This document shows, piece after piece, positions 43,874 through 52,570 of a DNA stretch of 64,000 bases. The stretch is from an uncultured Gemmatimonadota bacterium. Its GTDB lineage: Bacteria; Gemmatimonadota; Gemmatimonadetes; Gemmatimonadales; Gemmatimonadaceae. The position numbers and the translations under genes are program-made. The notes under the pieces were generated by a model. The model worked only from the letters and a program-made list of their open reading frames with translations, ran no database searches and was not told the DNA's origin. Each line of letters begins with the position of its first letter. The first letter of the stretch is position 1. The DNA is taken from positions 1-64,000 of the forward strand of contig CADEFN010000002.1 of the NCBI GenBank assembly GCA_902826615.1, given 5' to 3'.

Positions 43874-45118
43874 TTACCCAGTGATGTGGAGCCGACGAAC
43901 GAGCGCCTGTTTGATGGCCGCCGTGGGTGCCACCTGGCACGCGAGCTCCCCATAACGGCGGGCGAGCTGGACCTTGCCGCAACGTCCGTTCAGGTCGGCC
44001 AGGACAGCCAGCCACAAATAGGAGCCGGCAAGCCAGCTCGGCGGCTGAAGGCCATCCAGCACCGCAAGACCAGCGGAGGGTCCCTGGTGCTCCGCAACCG
44101 CAAGCGCACGGTTCAAGCGGTGGAGCGGGGACGGCGCGACCCGCTCCAACATGGCATAACACTCTGCCACCTTCTCCCAATTGGTCTCCCGCAACGAGGG
44201 CGCCAGGCAATGCTCCGCGGCGATTGCCGCCTCAGCATGGTACCGGGAGAAGTCGTCACCGGCGGCTGACTTCGCGAGCCACGAAAGACCGGACGCGATG
44301 TCATCCTGATCCCAGCTCCCCCTGTCCTGTTCGGCCAGCAGCAGCAACCCACCCATTTCGTCCTGACGTGATGCCAGGCGAGCCGAATGCAAATACATCA
44401 GCGCCAGCAACGCGGACGTTTGCGGCGACTCCCCGACCGTGTGTTGCGCGAGCAGAGTGGTCAGCCGAATGGCTTCGGCGCAGAGCTCGCGACGAATCGC
44501 AGTCTCCGCGTGTGACGAGAGATACCCCTCCGTGAACATGAGGTAGAGAATCCTTCGCACCGATGGAAGACGCGACGCGTACTCGGCAGAGGTAAGGTCC
44601 TCATGGGGACGCACCAGCGACTGCAGACGGACGCGTGCCCGGCTGAGTCGCTTGTACACATTGGCTTCACTCGTAAACAAGCGCAGCGCGATCTCTCGGA
44701 CATCAAAGCCACACAGCACCTTCAGGGCAAACACGAGTTGTGATTCCGGTGGGATACCTTCGTCGCAACACACAAAGAGCATCCGGAGCAAGTCGTCCGG
44801 CATCTCCTCCCCTGCAAAGGCTTCGAGCGTTTCTGCCTGAGTGAGCGCTTCTGTCTGCTGGTCCAGGATGCGACGCTGGCGCGATCGCGCTCGCAGATCA
44901 TCCAAAAGCTTGTTCTTTGCGGCACGAAAGAGCCACGCACTCGGGCTCTCCGGCACACCGGCCAACGTCCAGGACTCCAGCGCAGACATCAAGGCAGACT
45001 GAACGGCGTCTTCAACTGTCTCGATGTGCTGTGCTCCAACCCGTCGCGAGAGCGTCGACACCAGCCGACCATATTCGTGCCGGAAGAAATGGTCGGCGAG
45101 CTGCCGCGGTGCACTCAA
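43874..45118 (-). CDS. ECF sigma factor with C-terminal extension (ECF42-like)
   Basis: The 414-residue protein begins with sigma region 2 (LADHFFRHEYGRLVSTLSRR, then ESPSAWLFRAAKNKLLDDLR). Region 4 follows (VLCGFDVREIALRLFTSEAN, then RARVRLQ), and a long helical extension from about residue 190 contains YLMFTEGYLSSHAETAIRRE, diagnostic for the DUF6596-type extension. ECF42 factors have this extension and are encoded with YciI/DGPF-domain proteins. The upstream gene here is exactly that and overlaps by ATGA. No anti-sigma gene is nearby, and the extension is thought to regulate activity. Confidence 0.94.
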   Translation of the reverse strand: MSAPRQLADHFFRHEYGRLVSTLSRRVGAQHIETVEDAVQSALMSALESWTLAGVPESPSAWLFRAAKNKLLDDLRARSRQRRILDQQTEALTQAETLEAFAGEEMPDDLLRMLFVCCDEGIPPESQLVFALKVLCGFDVREIALRLFTSEANVYKRLSRARVRLQSLVRPHEDLTSAEYASRLPSVRRILYLMFTEGYLSSHAETAIRRELCAEAIRLTTLLAQHTVGESPQTSALLALMYLHSARLASRQDEMGGLLLLAEQDRGSWDQDDIASGLSWLAKSAAGDDFSRYHAEAAIAAEHCLAPSLRETNWEKVAECYAMLERVAPSPLHRLNRALAVAEHQGPSAGLAVLDGLQPPSWLAGSYLWLAVLADLNGRCGKVQLARRYGELACQVAPTAAIKQALVRRLHITG

Positions 45119-45450
45119 GGCGTGCGTAGTTCGATCACTTCAACGCCGGACCCCGGACCCACCAGCCCCGGGCATTCACGCGCGATTCCGATCGCCTCTT
45201 CCAGACTTGTGGCGGCAACAATCATGTAGCCACCAACCAGTTCCTTGATCTCGACGAAGGGACCGTCCGGCACTGGATCCGCAGTGGCTACTCTGCCATC
45301 ACCAAGTCGGCCGCCCATGTCGACCAGGTTCTTCGTGAACTTCTGTTGCCACGCGCCAAACATGGCGTACATCTCCTGCATTTGCGCGGGCGATGGACGC
45401 TCCGCACTCCCCCCCGGCAGCTTGCGCTGCAAGCACAGATACTTCGGCAT
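45115..45450 (-). CDS. YciI/DGPF-domain protein, partner of ECF sigma factor
   Basis: The 111-residue protein has the YciI-like fold with the DGPF motif in PVPDGPFVEIKELVGGYMIV and EEAIGIARECPGL near the end. These small proteins are standard neighbours of ECF42 sigma factors, and their role is not settled. The stop overlaps the sigma-factor start by four bases. The 285-base gap upstream, shared with the divergent PadR gene, should hold the promoters of both units. Confidence 0.93.
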   Translation of the reverse strand: MPKYLCLQRKLPGGSAERPSPAQMQEMYAMFGAWQQKFTKNLVDMGGRLGDGRVATADPVPDGPFVEIKELVGGYMIVAATSLEEAIGIARECPGLVGPGSGVEVIELRTP

Positions 45451-45735
45451 GTCACTCTCCTTGTGGCGCCGCCGGCGAATCCGGTCGACACCCTATGACG
45501 CACGGGTTCGCCGGGATTGGACACTCCCCTTCGGTGGTCTTTCAGCCCACTCGCGCCACCCGCCAACCCATGCCGAATGGCGCGACGCGGGCAGGGTCCA
45601 TCCTACGGAACGTCGGGCGCGACGGCCAGCCCGATGCTGAGCTTCCGAAACCGCTCTGGCCACAACTCCCCCGGTGAAACTCGCCCGCAGCCCCTCTCGT
45701 ATGGGTTGCCAACATATCCAACCGCGCAGCCAGAA

Positions 45736-46077
45736 ATGCCTCCCAAACTCGACGTCAAGCAGGGCACCCTCAACCTGATGGTGCTGCGCACCCTGGACGT
45801 GCTCGGACCCCTGCACGGCTACGGCATTGCGCGACGGATCGAGGAAACCAGTGGGAACCGACTCGTGCTTAACTACGGCACGTTGTACCCGGCGCTGGTC
45901 AAACTCGAACAGGAAGGGGCAATTGTCGGTGAGTGGCGTCCGAGCGAGAACAATCGCCGGGCGAAGTTCTACACACTAACTGCCGCAGGCCGTAAACAGC
46001 TGGCCCGGGAAACCCGAGAGTGGCACGAAACCGCCGATCTCATCGGCGCCTTCCTCGCCCCAAGACGAGAGGCGTGA
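45736..46077 (+). CDS. PadR family transcriptional regulator
   Basis: The 113-residue protein from ATG 45736 is a minimal PadR: KQGTLNLMVLRTLDVLGPLH, then GYGIARRIEETS, NYGTLYPALVKLEQEGAIVG and a basic wing SENNRRAKFYTLTAAGRKQL. Its TGA stop shares one base with the ATG of the permease gene. PadR genes next to ADOP permeases are frequent in Acidobacteriota and Gemmatimonadota, and the regulator probably represses the pair in response to a hydrophobic compound. Confidence 0.95.
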   Translation: MPPKLDVKQGTLNLMVLRTLDVLGPLHGYGIARRIEETSGNRLVLNYGTLYPALVKLEQEGAIVGEWRPSENNRRAKFYTLTAAGRKQLARETREWHETADLIGAFLAPRREA

Positions 46078-48770
46078 TGCGCCTCCTCAATTACCGGCGT
46101 GCGCGGCTCTCGGGCATCCGCTCCAGCGCCGCCGCCGACGCCGAACTGCAGGAAGAGATGGAGGCGCACCTGGAAATGGAGGTGGCCGAATACGTGCGAC
46201 GAGGAATGGACCCCGACACCGCACGCCGCAAGGCACTCATTGCGGCAGGAGGGTTCACGCAGGCAGCAGAGGCAGTGCGTGATCAGCGGGGGCTCCCCTG
46301 GCTCGAAACACTCGCAGCCGACGCCAAATACGCGCTGCGCGCCCTGCGCCGAGCACCGGGCTTCACCACCGTGGTCATACTCACGCTCGCCCTGGGCATC
46401 GGCGCCAATACGGCCATCTTCAGCCTGGTACGAGGTGTGTTGCTCAAGCCATTGCCACATCGCGATGGCGAGCGCCTGGTCTACCTTCAGCAGTCCATGG
46501 AGGGAGCTGGTGGCACCAGCATAGGCTTCTCCGTGCCCGAGGTGCGCGACCTTCGCTCGGCGGCTCCGTCGCTGAGTGCAATCGCGGAGCTCTCCAACTG
46601 GACCGTGACACTCCGGAACGCCGAGGGAGCAGACCGCGTCGATGCCGGGCTTGTCACCGGGAACTGGTTCGAGGTGATGGGATTGGGCCCCATCCTCGGG
46701 CGTGTGACCGGGCCCGAACACGACGGCCCCGGCGCGCCGGTGGTCGCGGTGCTCACACACGAAGGGTGGCTGCACCGCTTTGGTGGCGATTCGACCGTCG
46801 TCGGTCGCGAGATCACGGTGGACGGCAAGCCCGCCACGGTGATCGGGGTGCTGCAGCCCGCCCCCTTCTACCCTGGCCGCGCGGAGATGCTGCTGAACAT
46901 GGTCGCCAGTGACCATCATCTCAGCGCCACAATGGTCGAGGGGCGTACGCACCGGATGACCGAGGTGGTCGCACGTCTCGCCGAAGGGGCAACGGTCTCA
47001 GGTGCGCAGGCAGAAATGGAGTCGTTCCAGTCACAACTGGCGCGCGATCATCCCGAAGCCTACCCGAGCGCTGCGCGCCATCGCATGAGTGCCATTCCCT
47101 TCCGCATCATCATGTCGCAGCAGGCGCAACTCACGCTTTGGCTGCTGATGGGAGCCGCCGCCTTTGTGCTCGTTATTGCGGTGGCGAATGTCGGCAACCT
47201 CACCCTCATGCGTGGCGTGCGCCGCCAGCATGAACTGGTGGTGCGCGCCTCACTCGGCGCTGGGGCCCGCAGGCTCCGGCGGCTGCTGCTCGCCGAGAAT
47301 CTGCTGCTCGCGCTTGGAGGTGCCGTGGCGGGAAGCGCCGTGGCGATGGGTGGCACACGCCTCCTCACCGTGATGGCGGCTCGGTATACACCACGGGCGA
47401 GTGAGGTGCAGCTCGATGCCTCGGCACTCGCGTTTGCGCTGGGGCTCGCGGTGGTCGTTGCCCTCCTGTTGTCATGGATCGCGACGGTACCGCGTGAGGG
47501 TCACTTTGCCTCGTGGGTCCTCTCCGGTGGTCAGCGAGCCAGTGCGGGACGCAGCCGCCACCGCATGCAGCAAGCGCTGGTGGTCGTACAAGTGGCCGTG
47601 TCAGTCATCCTGCTGACGGGAGCCGGTCTGCTGACTCGCACCATGTTGCGCCTCTCGGAGGTCAGCACGGGACTACGGACCGAACATGTGTTGTCGCTTT
47701 CGGTGCAGCTGCTATCACCGACGGAGCTGCTCTCCGGACCTGCCGCCGATGTTGGCGCCAAGGTGAAGTATGAGCAGATGCGCTCGGACATTGCCGCGTT
47801 GCCAGGGGTGACTGCGGCCGGACTTGGGTCACCCGGGCCGCTGCGTGCCTCGGATGTGCGATTCGATGTGAAGGTGGAAGGCACTGCCCCGCCAACGGAC
47901 CGTCCCCTTCCGCGTGCCGAGTATCGAACGTCCAGCCCCGAGTTCTTCACAGCGGCGGGTATTCCGCTCGAACAGGGACGCGCCTTTGCCGCCACTGACG
48001 ATCGTGCTGCGGCCCCCGTGGTTGTCATTAACCGGGCGCTCGCCGATCAGCTCTTTCCGGCGCAGGACCCGGTGGGACGTCGCATTGCATGGACGGGAGA
48101 TGTGCTGCGGTTCACCCCGATCAGCGGGGAGTGGCGCACCATCGTCGGTGTGGTGGGAAACACGCGGGACGGTGGGCTCGATGCGCCCGCGCGTGAAGTG
48201 GTCTACATGCCCTTTGCGCAATCGCTGGCGCTGGGTGGCAGCCTGGCCATCCGGGCCGATAGCAATGTCGCCGCACTGGTTCCAGCGGTCACGCGCATCG
48301 TGCGACGTGTGGCCCCTGGGGCACCGATCGAAAACGTGCTCACCATCGAACAGATCCGCGACCAGAGCGTGGCACCACGGCGCCTCAACGCGGCGCTGAT
48401 CTCGTCGTTTGGCATGCTGGCGATGCTCGTGGCCGCGGTCGGTATCGCCGGTGTGCTGGCCTTCTCGGTCGGCGCTCGCATCCAGGAAATCGGCATTCGC
48501 ATGAGTCTTGGCGCCGACCCGCATCGTGTGGAACGCATGGTTCTGCGCGAAGGCGCGCTGATCCTGGTGATTGGTCTCGTCATCGGAATGGTGGGCGGCT
48601 TCGTCGTCGGTGACCTCATGCGCGGTCTCCTCTTTGGTGTGGCGCCACATGATCCGGTCACGATCTCCACAGTCGCGGCGGGAATGGCTCTTGTTGGACT
48701 GGTCGCATGCTGGATTCCGGCATTGCGGGCCGCGCGGATCGATCCCGCGATCACCATGCGCGCGTCGTAG
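46077..48770 (+). CDS. ADOP/MacB-like ABC transporter permease
   Basis: The 897-residue protein has the ADOP layout. A cytoplasmic prefix (DAELQEEMEAHLEMEVAEYV) is followed by a linker and a first membrane segment after RRAPGFTTVVILTLALGIGA. A MacB periplasmic domain and an FtsX permease domain come next (near LWLLMGAAAFVLVIAVANVG), then a second periplasmic part and a final FtsX domain (LGADPHRVERMVLREGALIL). No ATPase gene is adjacent, as is usual for these orphan permeases. It likely exports or extracts a substrate together with an unlinked ATPase. It is coupled to the PadR gene. Confidence 0.94.
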   Translation: MRLLNYRRARLSGIRSSAAADAELQEEMEAHLEMEVAEYVRRGMDPDTARRKALIAAGGFTQAAEAVRDQRGLPWLETLAADAKYALRALRRAPGFTTVVILTLALGIGANTAIFSLVRGVLLKPLPHRDGERLVYLQQSMEGAGGTSIGFSVPEVRDLRSAAPSLSAIAELSNWTVTLRNAEGADRVDAGLVTGNWFEVMGLGPILGRVTGPEHDGPGAPVVAVLTHEGWLHRFGGDSTVVGREITVDGKPATVIGVLQPAPFYPGRAEMLLNMVASDHHLSATMVEGRTHRMTEVVARLAEGATVSGAQAEMESFQSQLARDHPEAYPSAARHRMSAIPFRIIMSQQAQLTLWLLMGAAAFVLVIAVANVGNLTLMRGVRRQHELVVRASLGAGARRLRRLLLAENLLLALGGAVAGSAVAMGGTRLLTVMAARYTPRASEVQLDASALAFALGLAVVVALLLSWIATVPREGHFASWVLSGGQRASAGRSRHRMQQALVVVQVAVSVILLTGAGLLTRTMLRLSEVSTGLRTEHVLSLSVQLLSPTELLSGPAADVGAKVKYEQMRSDIAALPGVTAAGLGSPGPLRASDVRFDVKVEGTAPPTDRPLPRAEYRTSSPEFFTAAGIPLEQGRAFAATDDRAAAPVVVINRALADQLFPAQDPVGRRIAWTGDVLRFTPISGEWRTIVGVVGNTRDGGLDAPAREVVYMPFAQSLALGGSLAIRADSNVAALVPAVTRIVRRVAPGAPIENVLTIEQIRDQSVAPRRLNAALISSFGMLAMLVAAVGIAGVLAFSVGARIQEIGIRMSLGADPHRVERMVLREGALILVIGLVIGMVGGFVVGDLMRGLLFGVAPHDPVTISTVAAGMALVGLVACWIPALRAARIDPAITMRAS

Positions 48771-48811
48771 TCGCGCCTTTTCACCTGTTGTCTCCCCCTT
48801 GAGGTCATTAG

Positions 48812-49957
48812 ATGCAGAAGCCAGCTAGTCGCCTATGGCGTTTCCTCCGTTTGTCCTGCCGAGTGTTCGCCTTGCTTTTGGTAGTTGGTGTGCTCGCCGG
48901 GGTTGTGGCGTACTGGCGTTCGTCCAACGACTGTCCCGAGGTCGGTAAGGCCGAGCCCGCCGACGCGATCAACACCTGGATCTACTGCGAGTACGGTTCG
49001 CCCGACGTGCTCCGGCTTGCGCGTCTTCCACGTCCGGCGCTCAAGGACTCACAGGTGCTCGTGCGTCTGCGCGCCACATCGATCAACGCCGGTGACTGGC
49101 ATATGCTCCGTGGCGAACCCATCATTGCGCGGTTTGCCATGGGGCTGCGCAAACCGTCGTCCACAAGACTTGGCAGCGACTTTTCCGGAGTGGTGGAGGC
49201 AGTAGGAAGCGCCGTCACGCGCTTCAGCCCGGGCGACTCGGTGTGGGGGGCAACTTCCGCTGCCTTTGCTGATCGGGTGGTCCTGCGCGAATCCAGAGTA
49301 TTGCCAAAGCCTGCCAACATCACGTTCGAGCAGGCCGCCGCTGTGCCGGTGGCCGCGCTCACCGCCCTGCAGGGGCTGCGCAACGAGGGTTTGGTGCACG
49401 CCGGTCACCACGTCCTGGTCAACGGCGCATCGGGTGGTGTTGGAACCTTCACCGTGCAGATTGCCAAAGAGCTCGGCGCGACCGTGACCGGGGTGTGCAG
49501 CACGCGGAACGTCGACCTGGTCCGTTCACTCGGCGCCGATCGCGTGATCGACTACACCAGGGACGATTTCGCCAGCGACAGTCAGCGGTATGACGTGGTG
49601 ATCGACAACGTCGGCAATCGGTCACTGAGCGACTTGCGACGCGTGCTGAAGCCCGGAGGAAGAGTCGTGCTCATTGGCGCCGGTTCAGGGCGCTGGTTTT
49701 CGTCCATCCCGCGCCTACTGACGGTCATGGCGCGTCAGAAATTGGGCGATCAGGGAACGCGTTTCTTCATCGCCGAGGTCAACGAGCCCGACCTGGCTCA
49801 ACTGAATAGCTGGATGGCGGCTGGAAAGGTCACACCGGCAATCGACCGAACGTTCCCATTCAGCGAACTGCCCCAGGCTATCCGGTATGTGGAAGAGGGA
49901 GCGCGAGCCAAGGTGGTCGTCACGCTCGAGGAGACCTCGCCACCGCCGGCCCCCTGA
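48812..49957 (+). CDS. Membrane-anchored quinone-oxidoreductase-like MDR enzyme
   Basis: The 381-residue product belongs to the zinc-independent medium-chain dehydrogenase/reductase group: ATSINAGDWHMLRGEP, LGSDFSGVVEAVG, AAAVPVAALTALQGLRN and the NADP-binding GASGGVGTFTVQIAKEL. Unusually it starts with a basic stretch and a hydrophobic segment of about 20 residues (FALLLVVGVLAGVVAYW), which should anchor it in the membrane and place the enzyme on the periplasmic side or act as an inside anchor. The C-terminal FPFSELPQAIRYVEEG is standard. It follows the permease by 41 bases. Confidence 0.88.
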   Translation: MQKPASRLWRFLRLSCRVFALLLVVGVLAGVVAYWRSSNDCPEVGKAEPADAINTWIYCEYGSPDVLRLARLPRPALKDSQVLVRLRATSINAGDWHMLRGEPIIARFAMGLRKPSSTRLGSDFSGVVEAVGSAVTRFSPGDSVWGATSAAFADRVVLRESRVLPKPANITFEQAAAVPVAALTALQGLRNEGLVHAGHHVLVNGASGGVGTFTVQIAKELGATVTGVCSTRNVDLVRSLGADRVIDYTRDDFASDSQRYDVVIDNVGNRSLSDLRRVLKPGGRVVLIGAGSGRWFSSIPRLLTVMARQKLGDQGTRFFIAEVNEPDLAQLNSWMAAGKVTPAIDRTFPFSELPQAIRYVEEGARAKVVVTLEETSPPPAP

Positions 49958-50219
49958 TGTGACGGCGACGTGACGCGACGTCGTTGATTCTCCGCAGGTG
50001 GTAACTGTGGATGTGGACTGTGGCAGGCTCCTGAATCAGCCGGGCCGCTGGAGGCCCGCACAGTGCGCGCTGCTCCTGCACCGACCGGAGTGCATGCCCA
50101 CGCACTTCTGGAGGAAACCGCGTTCGTTTGCTCATGACTCCATCTTCTCACGAATTGGAGCCTCCGGGAGTCCCGGGTCGGATTCAAGTTGACGACGAGC
50201 GCCGACAAGGCGGTATCGG

Positions 50220-50756
50220 CTAAATGAACTCTGTGAGCCTGATCTGAAGAGCTTGCTTGCTGACCTTGAACTCTCGCGCCAGCGCATCGATCGCCCGCTC
50301 ATGCGACTTGTCGGCGTCTACATACTCGATGTCGAGTTCCGACGTTCTCTTCATCAGCAGGTGTGACGGCATCAAGACTTCTGCTGCGAATTGATTGGCC
50401 TCCACCTCCTCAGCTACCGAAGCATCGTACTCGCGGTTCGCTCGAAACCGAATCTTGAATCCCGTGTCCGCGTGAGGCGTTCGGTAGTCATGTAGCAATA
50501 GATGTCCTAACTCGTGCGCAGCAGTAAACCTCCTTCTCACCTCAGAGTGGGTCTTGTTAACGATGATGGCCCACTTTTTCTCGCGATGTGGGTCCTCCAA
50601 AGGGATGAGCATTCCTGAAATGTCATCCGGCATGCTCTCCTCGATGATGTCGGCGTACTGTTCTGCAATTCGATAGATGTCGACAGGAGCTCGCTTGACG
50701 GCCGCCTTACTCAGAACTTCGCGGGCCTCGCGCACGGCTCGTTGGGCTTTTCGCAT
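50220..50756 (-). CDS. ImmA/IrrE family metallopeptidase
   Basis: The 178-residue protein contains the zinc-protease motif His81-Glu82-x-x-His85 in RRFTAAHELGHLLLHD, and AEEVEANQFAAEVLMP with the further acidic ligand. These are hallmarks of ImmA/IrrE peptidases. Such enzymes cleave XRE-type repressors, as with ImmR and DdrO. Its gene lies two bases after the stop of an XRE gene on the same strand, so that protein is the likely target. The unit is divergent from the ubiquitin-like cassette. Confidence 0.94.
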   Translation of the reverse strand: MRKAQRAVREAREVLSKAAVKRAPVDIYRIAEQYADIIEESMPDDISGMLIPLEDPHREKKWAIIVNKTHSEVRRRFTAAHELGHLLLHDYRTPHADTGFKIRFRANREYDASVAEEVEANQFAAEVLMPSHLLMKRTSELDIEYVDADKSHERAIDALAREFKVSKQALQIRLTEFI

Positions 50757-50758
50757 TC

Positions 50759-51178
50759 CTAGATTTTTTGTCTTAGGGGTGCGCTTCTACGTTGCTTCGA
50801 GGGTTTCGCGCTCGCGGCGGCGTGAACGTTGATGATGGCTTGCGCAGCCTCGGCGGATTTTCCGGATAGCGGGGCGTCGCTCGGCGTCCGGATATCCGGG
50901 GCGCGGTAGACATCCGCGACACTTGGAAGCAGAAACTGAACATCCGTGTTGAGGATGTGGGCAGCGTGGAACACCTGATCTAGATATAGACGCTGTGTAC
51001 CGCGCTCGATGTTGCTGATTGTGGTGCGCGTAAGGTTCATCTCGACGGCGATTGTCTTCTGCATGAATCCGGCGTCTCTGCGAGCGGTACGGAATCGCTC
51101 GCCGAAGACAACTTGGATTCGCTTGCAGACGTCACGTTGCTTACCGTCACGGGATTTCGCCACGACATCAAAGTGCAT
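50759..51178 (-). CDS. XRE family transcriptional regulator
   Basis: The 139-residue protein has a helix-turn-helix at about residues 25-80: VFGERFRTARRDAGFMQKTI, then NLTRTTISNIERGTQRLYLD. The C-terminal part is flexible, Ala/Ser/Lys-rich and probably contains the cleavage site for the downstream ImmA-type protease. Its promoter region is shared with the divergent Ubl gene, so it may repress both directions. A palindrome at 51257-51273 is the candidate operator. Confidence 0.93.
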   Translation of the reverse strand: MHFDVVAKSRDGKQRDVCKRIQVVFGERFRTARRDAGFMQKTIAVEMNLTRTTISNIERGTQRLYLDQVFHAAHILNTDVQFLLPSVADVYRAPDIRTPSDAPLSGKSAEAAQAIINVHAAASAKPSKQRRSAPLRQKI

Positions 51179-51256
51179 GGAAACCGCGCCACGTCAAGTC
51201 CGACCATACACGGATCACCCTCGTGCGTTGACCACTCCGTGTCGCGTCAGACATTA

Positions 51257-51273
51257 CATCGGGAGAATCCCGA
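51257..51273. promoter_or_regulatory. Palindrome between XRE and Ubl genes, candidate operator
   Basis: A perfect 7-bp inverted repeat around GAA (ATCGGGA, GAA, TCCCGAT) lies in the 215-base divergent region. An AT-rich GATATA stretch begins on its right flank and TTGACC follows, so it overlaps likely promoter elements. XRE regulators commonly bind such short palindromes. Binding is inferred and not shown. Confidence 0.4.
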
Positions 51274-51393
51274 TATACTTGACCTCGGCGGGGTCGTCGA
51301 TATCTTCGTCGATAGGGAGTCTCAGGTTTAGCGGCCTGGGCTACCCCGCAGGCGACATTGCGTCGCTTCGCTCCTTTTGAAGACGAGGCACTA

Positions 51394-51666
51394 ATGGCAA
51401 CCAGCATGACCCCGCTCACAGCCAGCGGGAACAAGGGTGGTGGCGGTCCGAAGTTCCACATCAACATCGAGGGTCAGATCTTCGATTGGGACGAGGACAC
51501 CATCACGGCAGCACAGATTCGGCAGGTCGGTGGACTGCCCGCGAACGTCCCGGTCGAGATGATTGACTTGGATACGAACGAGCAGCGCACGTTGACGGAG
51601 TTAGAGACCGTCACCTTGCGACCGGGACTCGGGTTCGCAAAGAAGATCAAGTTTCAGCGCGGATGA
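51394..51666 (+). CDS. Ubiquitin-like modifier (multiubiquitin family, single Ubl)
   Basis: The ATG at 51394, with GAGG six bases upstream, gives 90 residues. After a flexible Gly-rich lead of about 18 residues comes one beta-grasp domain of the multiubiquitin type: KFHINIEGQIFDWDEDTITA, then QIRQVGGLPANVPVEMID, and a C-terminal VTLRPGLGFAKKIKFQRG. The chain ends in Arg-Gly, so the conjugation glycine is already exposed and no maturation cut would be needed. E2-like, JAMM and E1 genes follow with overlaps. It should be adenylated at its C-terminal Gly and attached to a target. Confidence 0.88.
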   Translation: MATSMTPLTASGNKGGGGPKFHINIEGQIFDWDEDTITAAQIRQVGGLPANVPVEMIDLDTNEQRTLTELETVTLRPGLGFAKKIKFQRG

Positions 51667-52055
51667 CCGAGCGGATCGATCAGGAGCTTGAACTCCTTCG
51701 GTCGGTCTTCCACAACCTCGAGTACTCGCCGGCGGCGCGTTGGGTGCGCCTCCGGCAGTATCGGGTTCCGCCGGAAGGCGGGTGGAAGGCCACCGAGGTC
51801 GAGGTCACGTTCCAGTTTCCGGCCGCTTTCCCAGGCCAGAAGCCCTATGGTTTTCATGTGTCGCCGCCGCTCGAACTGAGTAACGGCGCGACGATCCAGA
51901 ATGTCGCGGCATCGTCCGAACCGCCGTGGCCAGCTCAGTGGCAGAAGTTCTCGTGGGACGTGCCGGACTGGACCCCGGCGGAAGAGGTGCGTTTAGGATC
52001 GAACATGTTGGACTTCGCTCTAACGATCACAGACCGACTTCGGCAGGGGGCATAG
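51663..52055 (+). CDS. E2-like protein of the prokaryotic E2 family, cysteine-free
   Basis: The 130-residue product starts inside the Ubl stop (ATGA). Its pattern fits an E2/UBC-like fold of the prokaryotic E2 family E: a first helix (ELELLRSVFHNLEY), strands around LRQYRVPPEGGWKATEVEVT, then FPAAFPGQKPYGFHVSPPLE, and a Trp/Pro-rich region (PPWPAQWQKFSWDVPDW) before the last helix. I find no cysteine anywhere in the protein, so it cannot form the thioester typical of E2 enzymes. It may use another nucleophile or act as an adaptor. The family call rests on this fold pattern and on gene context. Confidence 0.8.
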   Translation: MTERIDQELELLRSVFHNLEYSPAARWVRLRQYRVPPEGGWKATEVEVTFQFPAAFPGQKPYGFHVSPPLELSNGATIQNVAASSEPPWPAQWQKFSWDVPDWTPAEEVRLGSNMLDFALTITDRLRQGA

Positions 52056-52570
52056 TGCGCGCTCACGAGCTGGTCGTTTCGCCCACAGACTGGATTGTTT
52101 TGCAACGCCACCTTCTCAAGAACGAGGTCGAGCAGGCCGCGATCATCTTCACCAGCGCCGACCACAGCGAGGATGGAGTTCAGTTCATCAGTCGCGCGAC
52201 GGAGTTGTTGACGGACGCCGATTTCGACCACCAGTCCGCCTACCACATTTCGCTCACGGACCAGGCCCGAGGCCGCATCATCAAGCGAGCGTGGGATCTC
52301 AAGCTTTCGATGGTTGAGGTACATTCGCACGTTGGCCCATTCGCCTCCGCGGCGTTCTCGCCTAGCGACTGGTCCGGGTTTAGTGACTTCGTTCCCCACG
52401 TCCGCTGGCGACTCCGGGGTGCCCCGTACGCCGCAGTGGTTGTGGCGCAAGAAGGCTTCGACGGTCTGGTCTGGGTAGACGACGAACCTACAGCCCTCGA
52501 TCGAGTGATCGTCGGCAGCGAGCATCTCAGGCCAACGCAACTCAGCCTCCCGCGGAGGTGGACCCGATGA
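52055..52570 (+). CDS. JAMM/Mov34-type metallo-isopeptidase
   Basis: The start is GTG 52055, which shares one base with the E2 stop (TAGTG) and has AGGGGG upstream. The 171 residues show a JAB/MPN domain: Glu24 or Glu26 on the first strand (NEVEQAAIIF), then His90-x-His92 and Ser102-x-x-Asp105 in VEVHSHVGPFASAAFSPSDW. This is a complete JAMM zinc motif with nine residues between the second His and the Ser. It should remove the Ubl from targets. It overlaps the E1 start by four bases. Confidence 0.9.
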   Translation: MRAHELVVSPTDWIVLQRHLLKNEVEQAAIIFTSADHSEDGVQFISRATELLTDADFDHQSAYHISLTDQARGRIIKRAWDLKLSMVEVHSHVGPFASAAFSPSDWSGFSDFVPHVRWRLRGAPYAAVVVAQEGFDGLVWVDDEPTALDRVIVGSEHLRPTQLSLPRRWTR

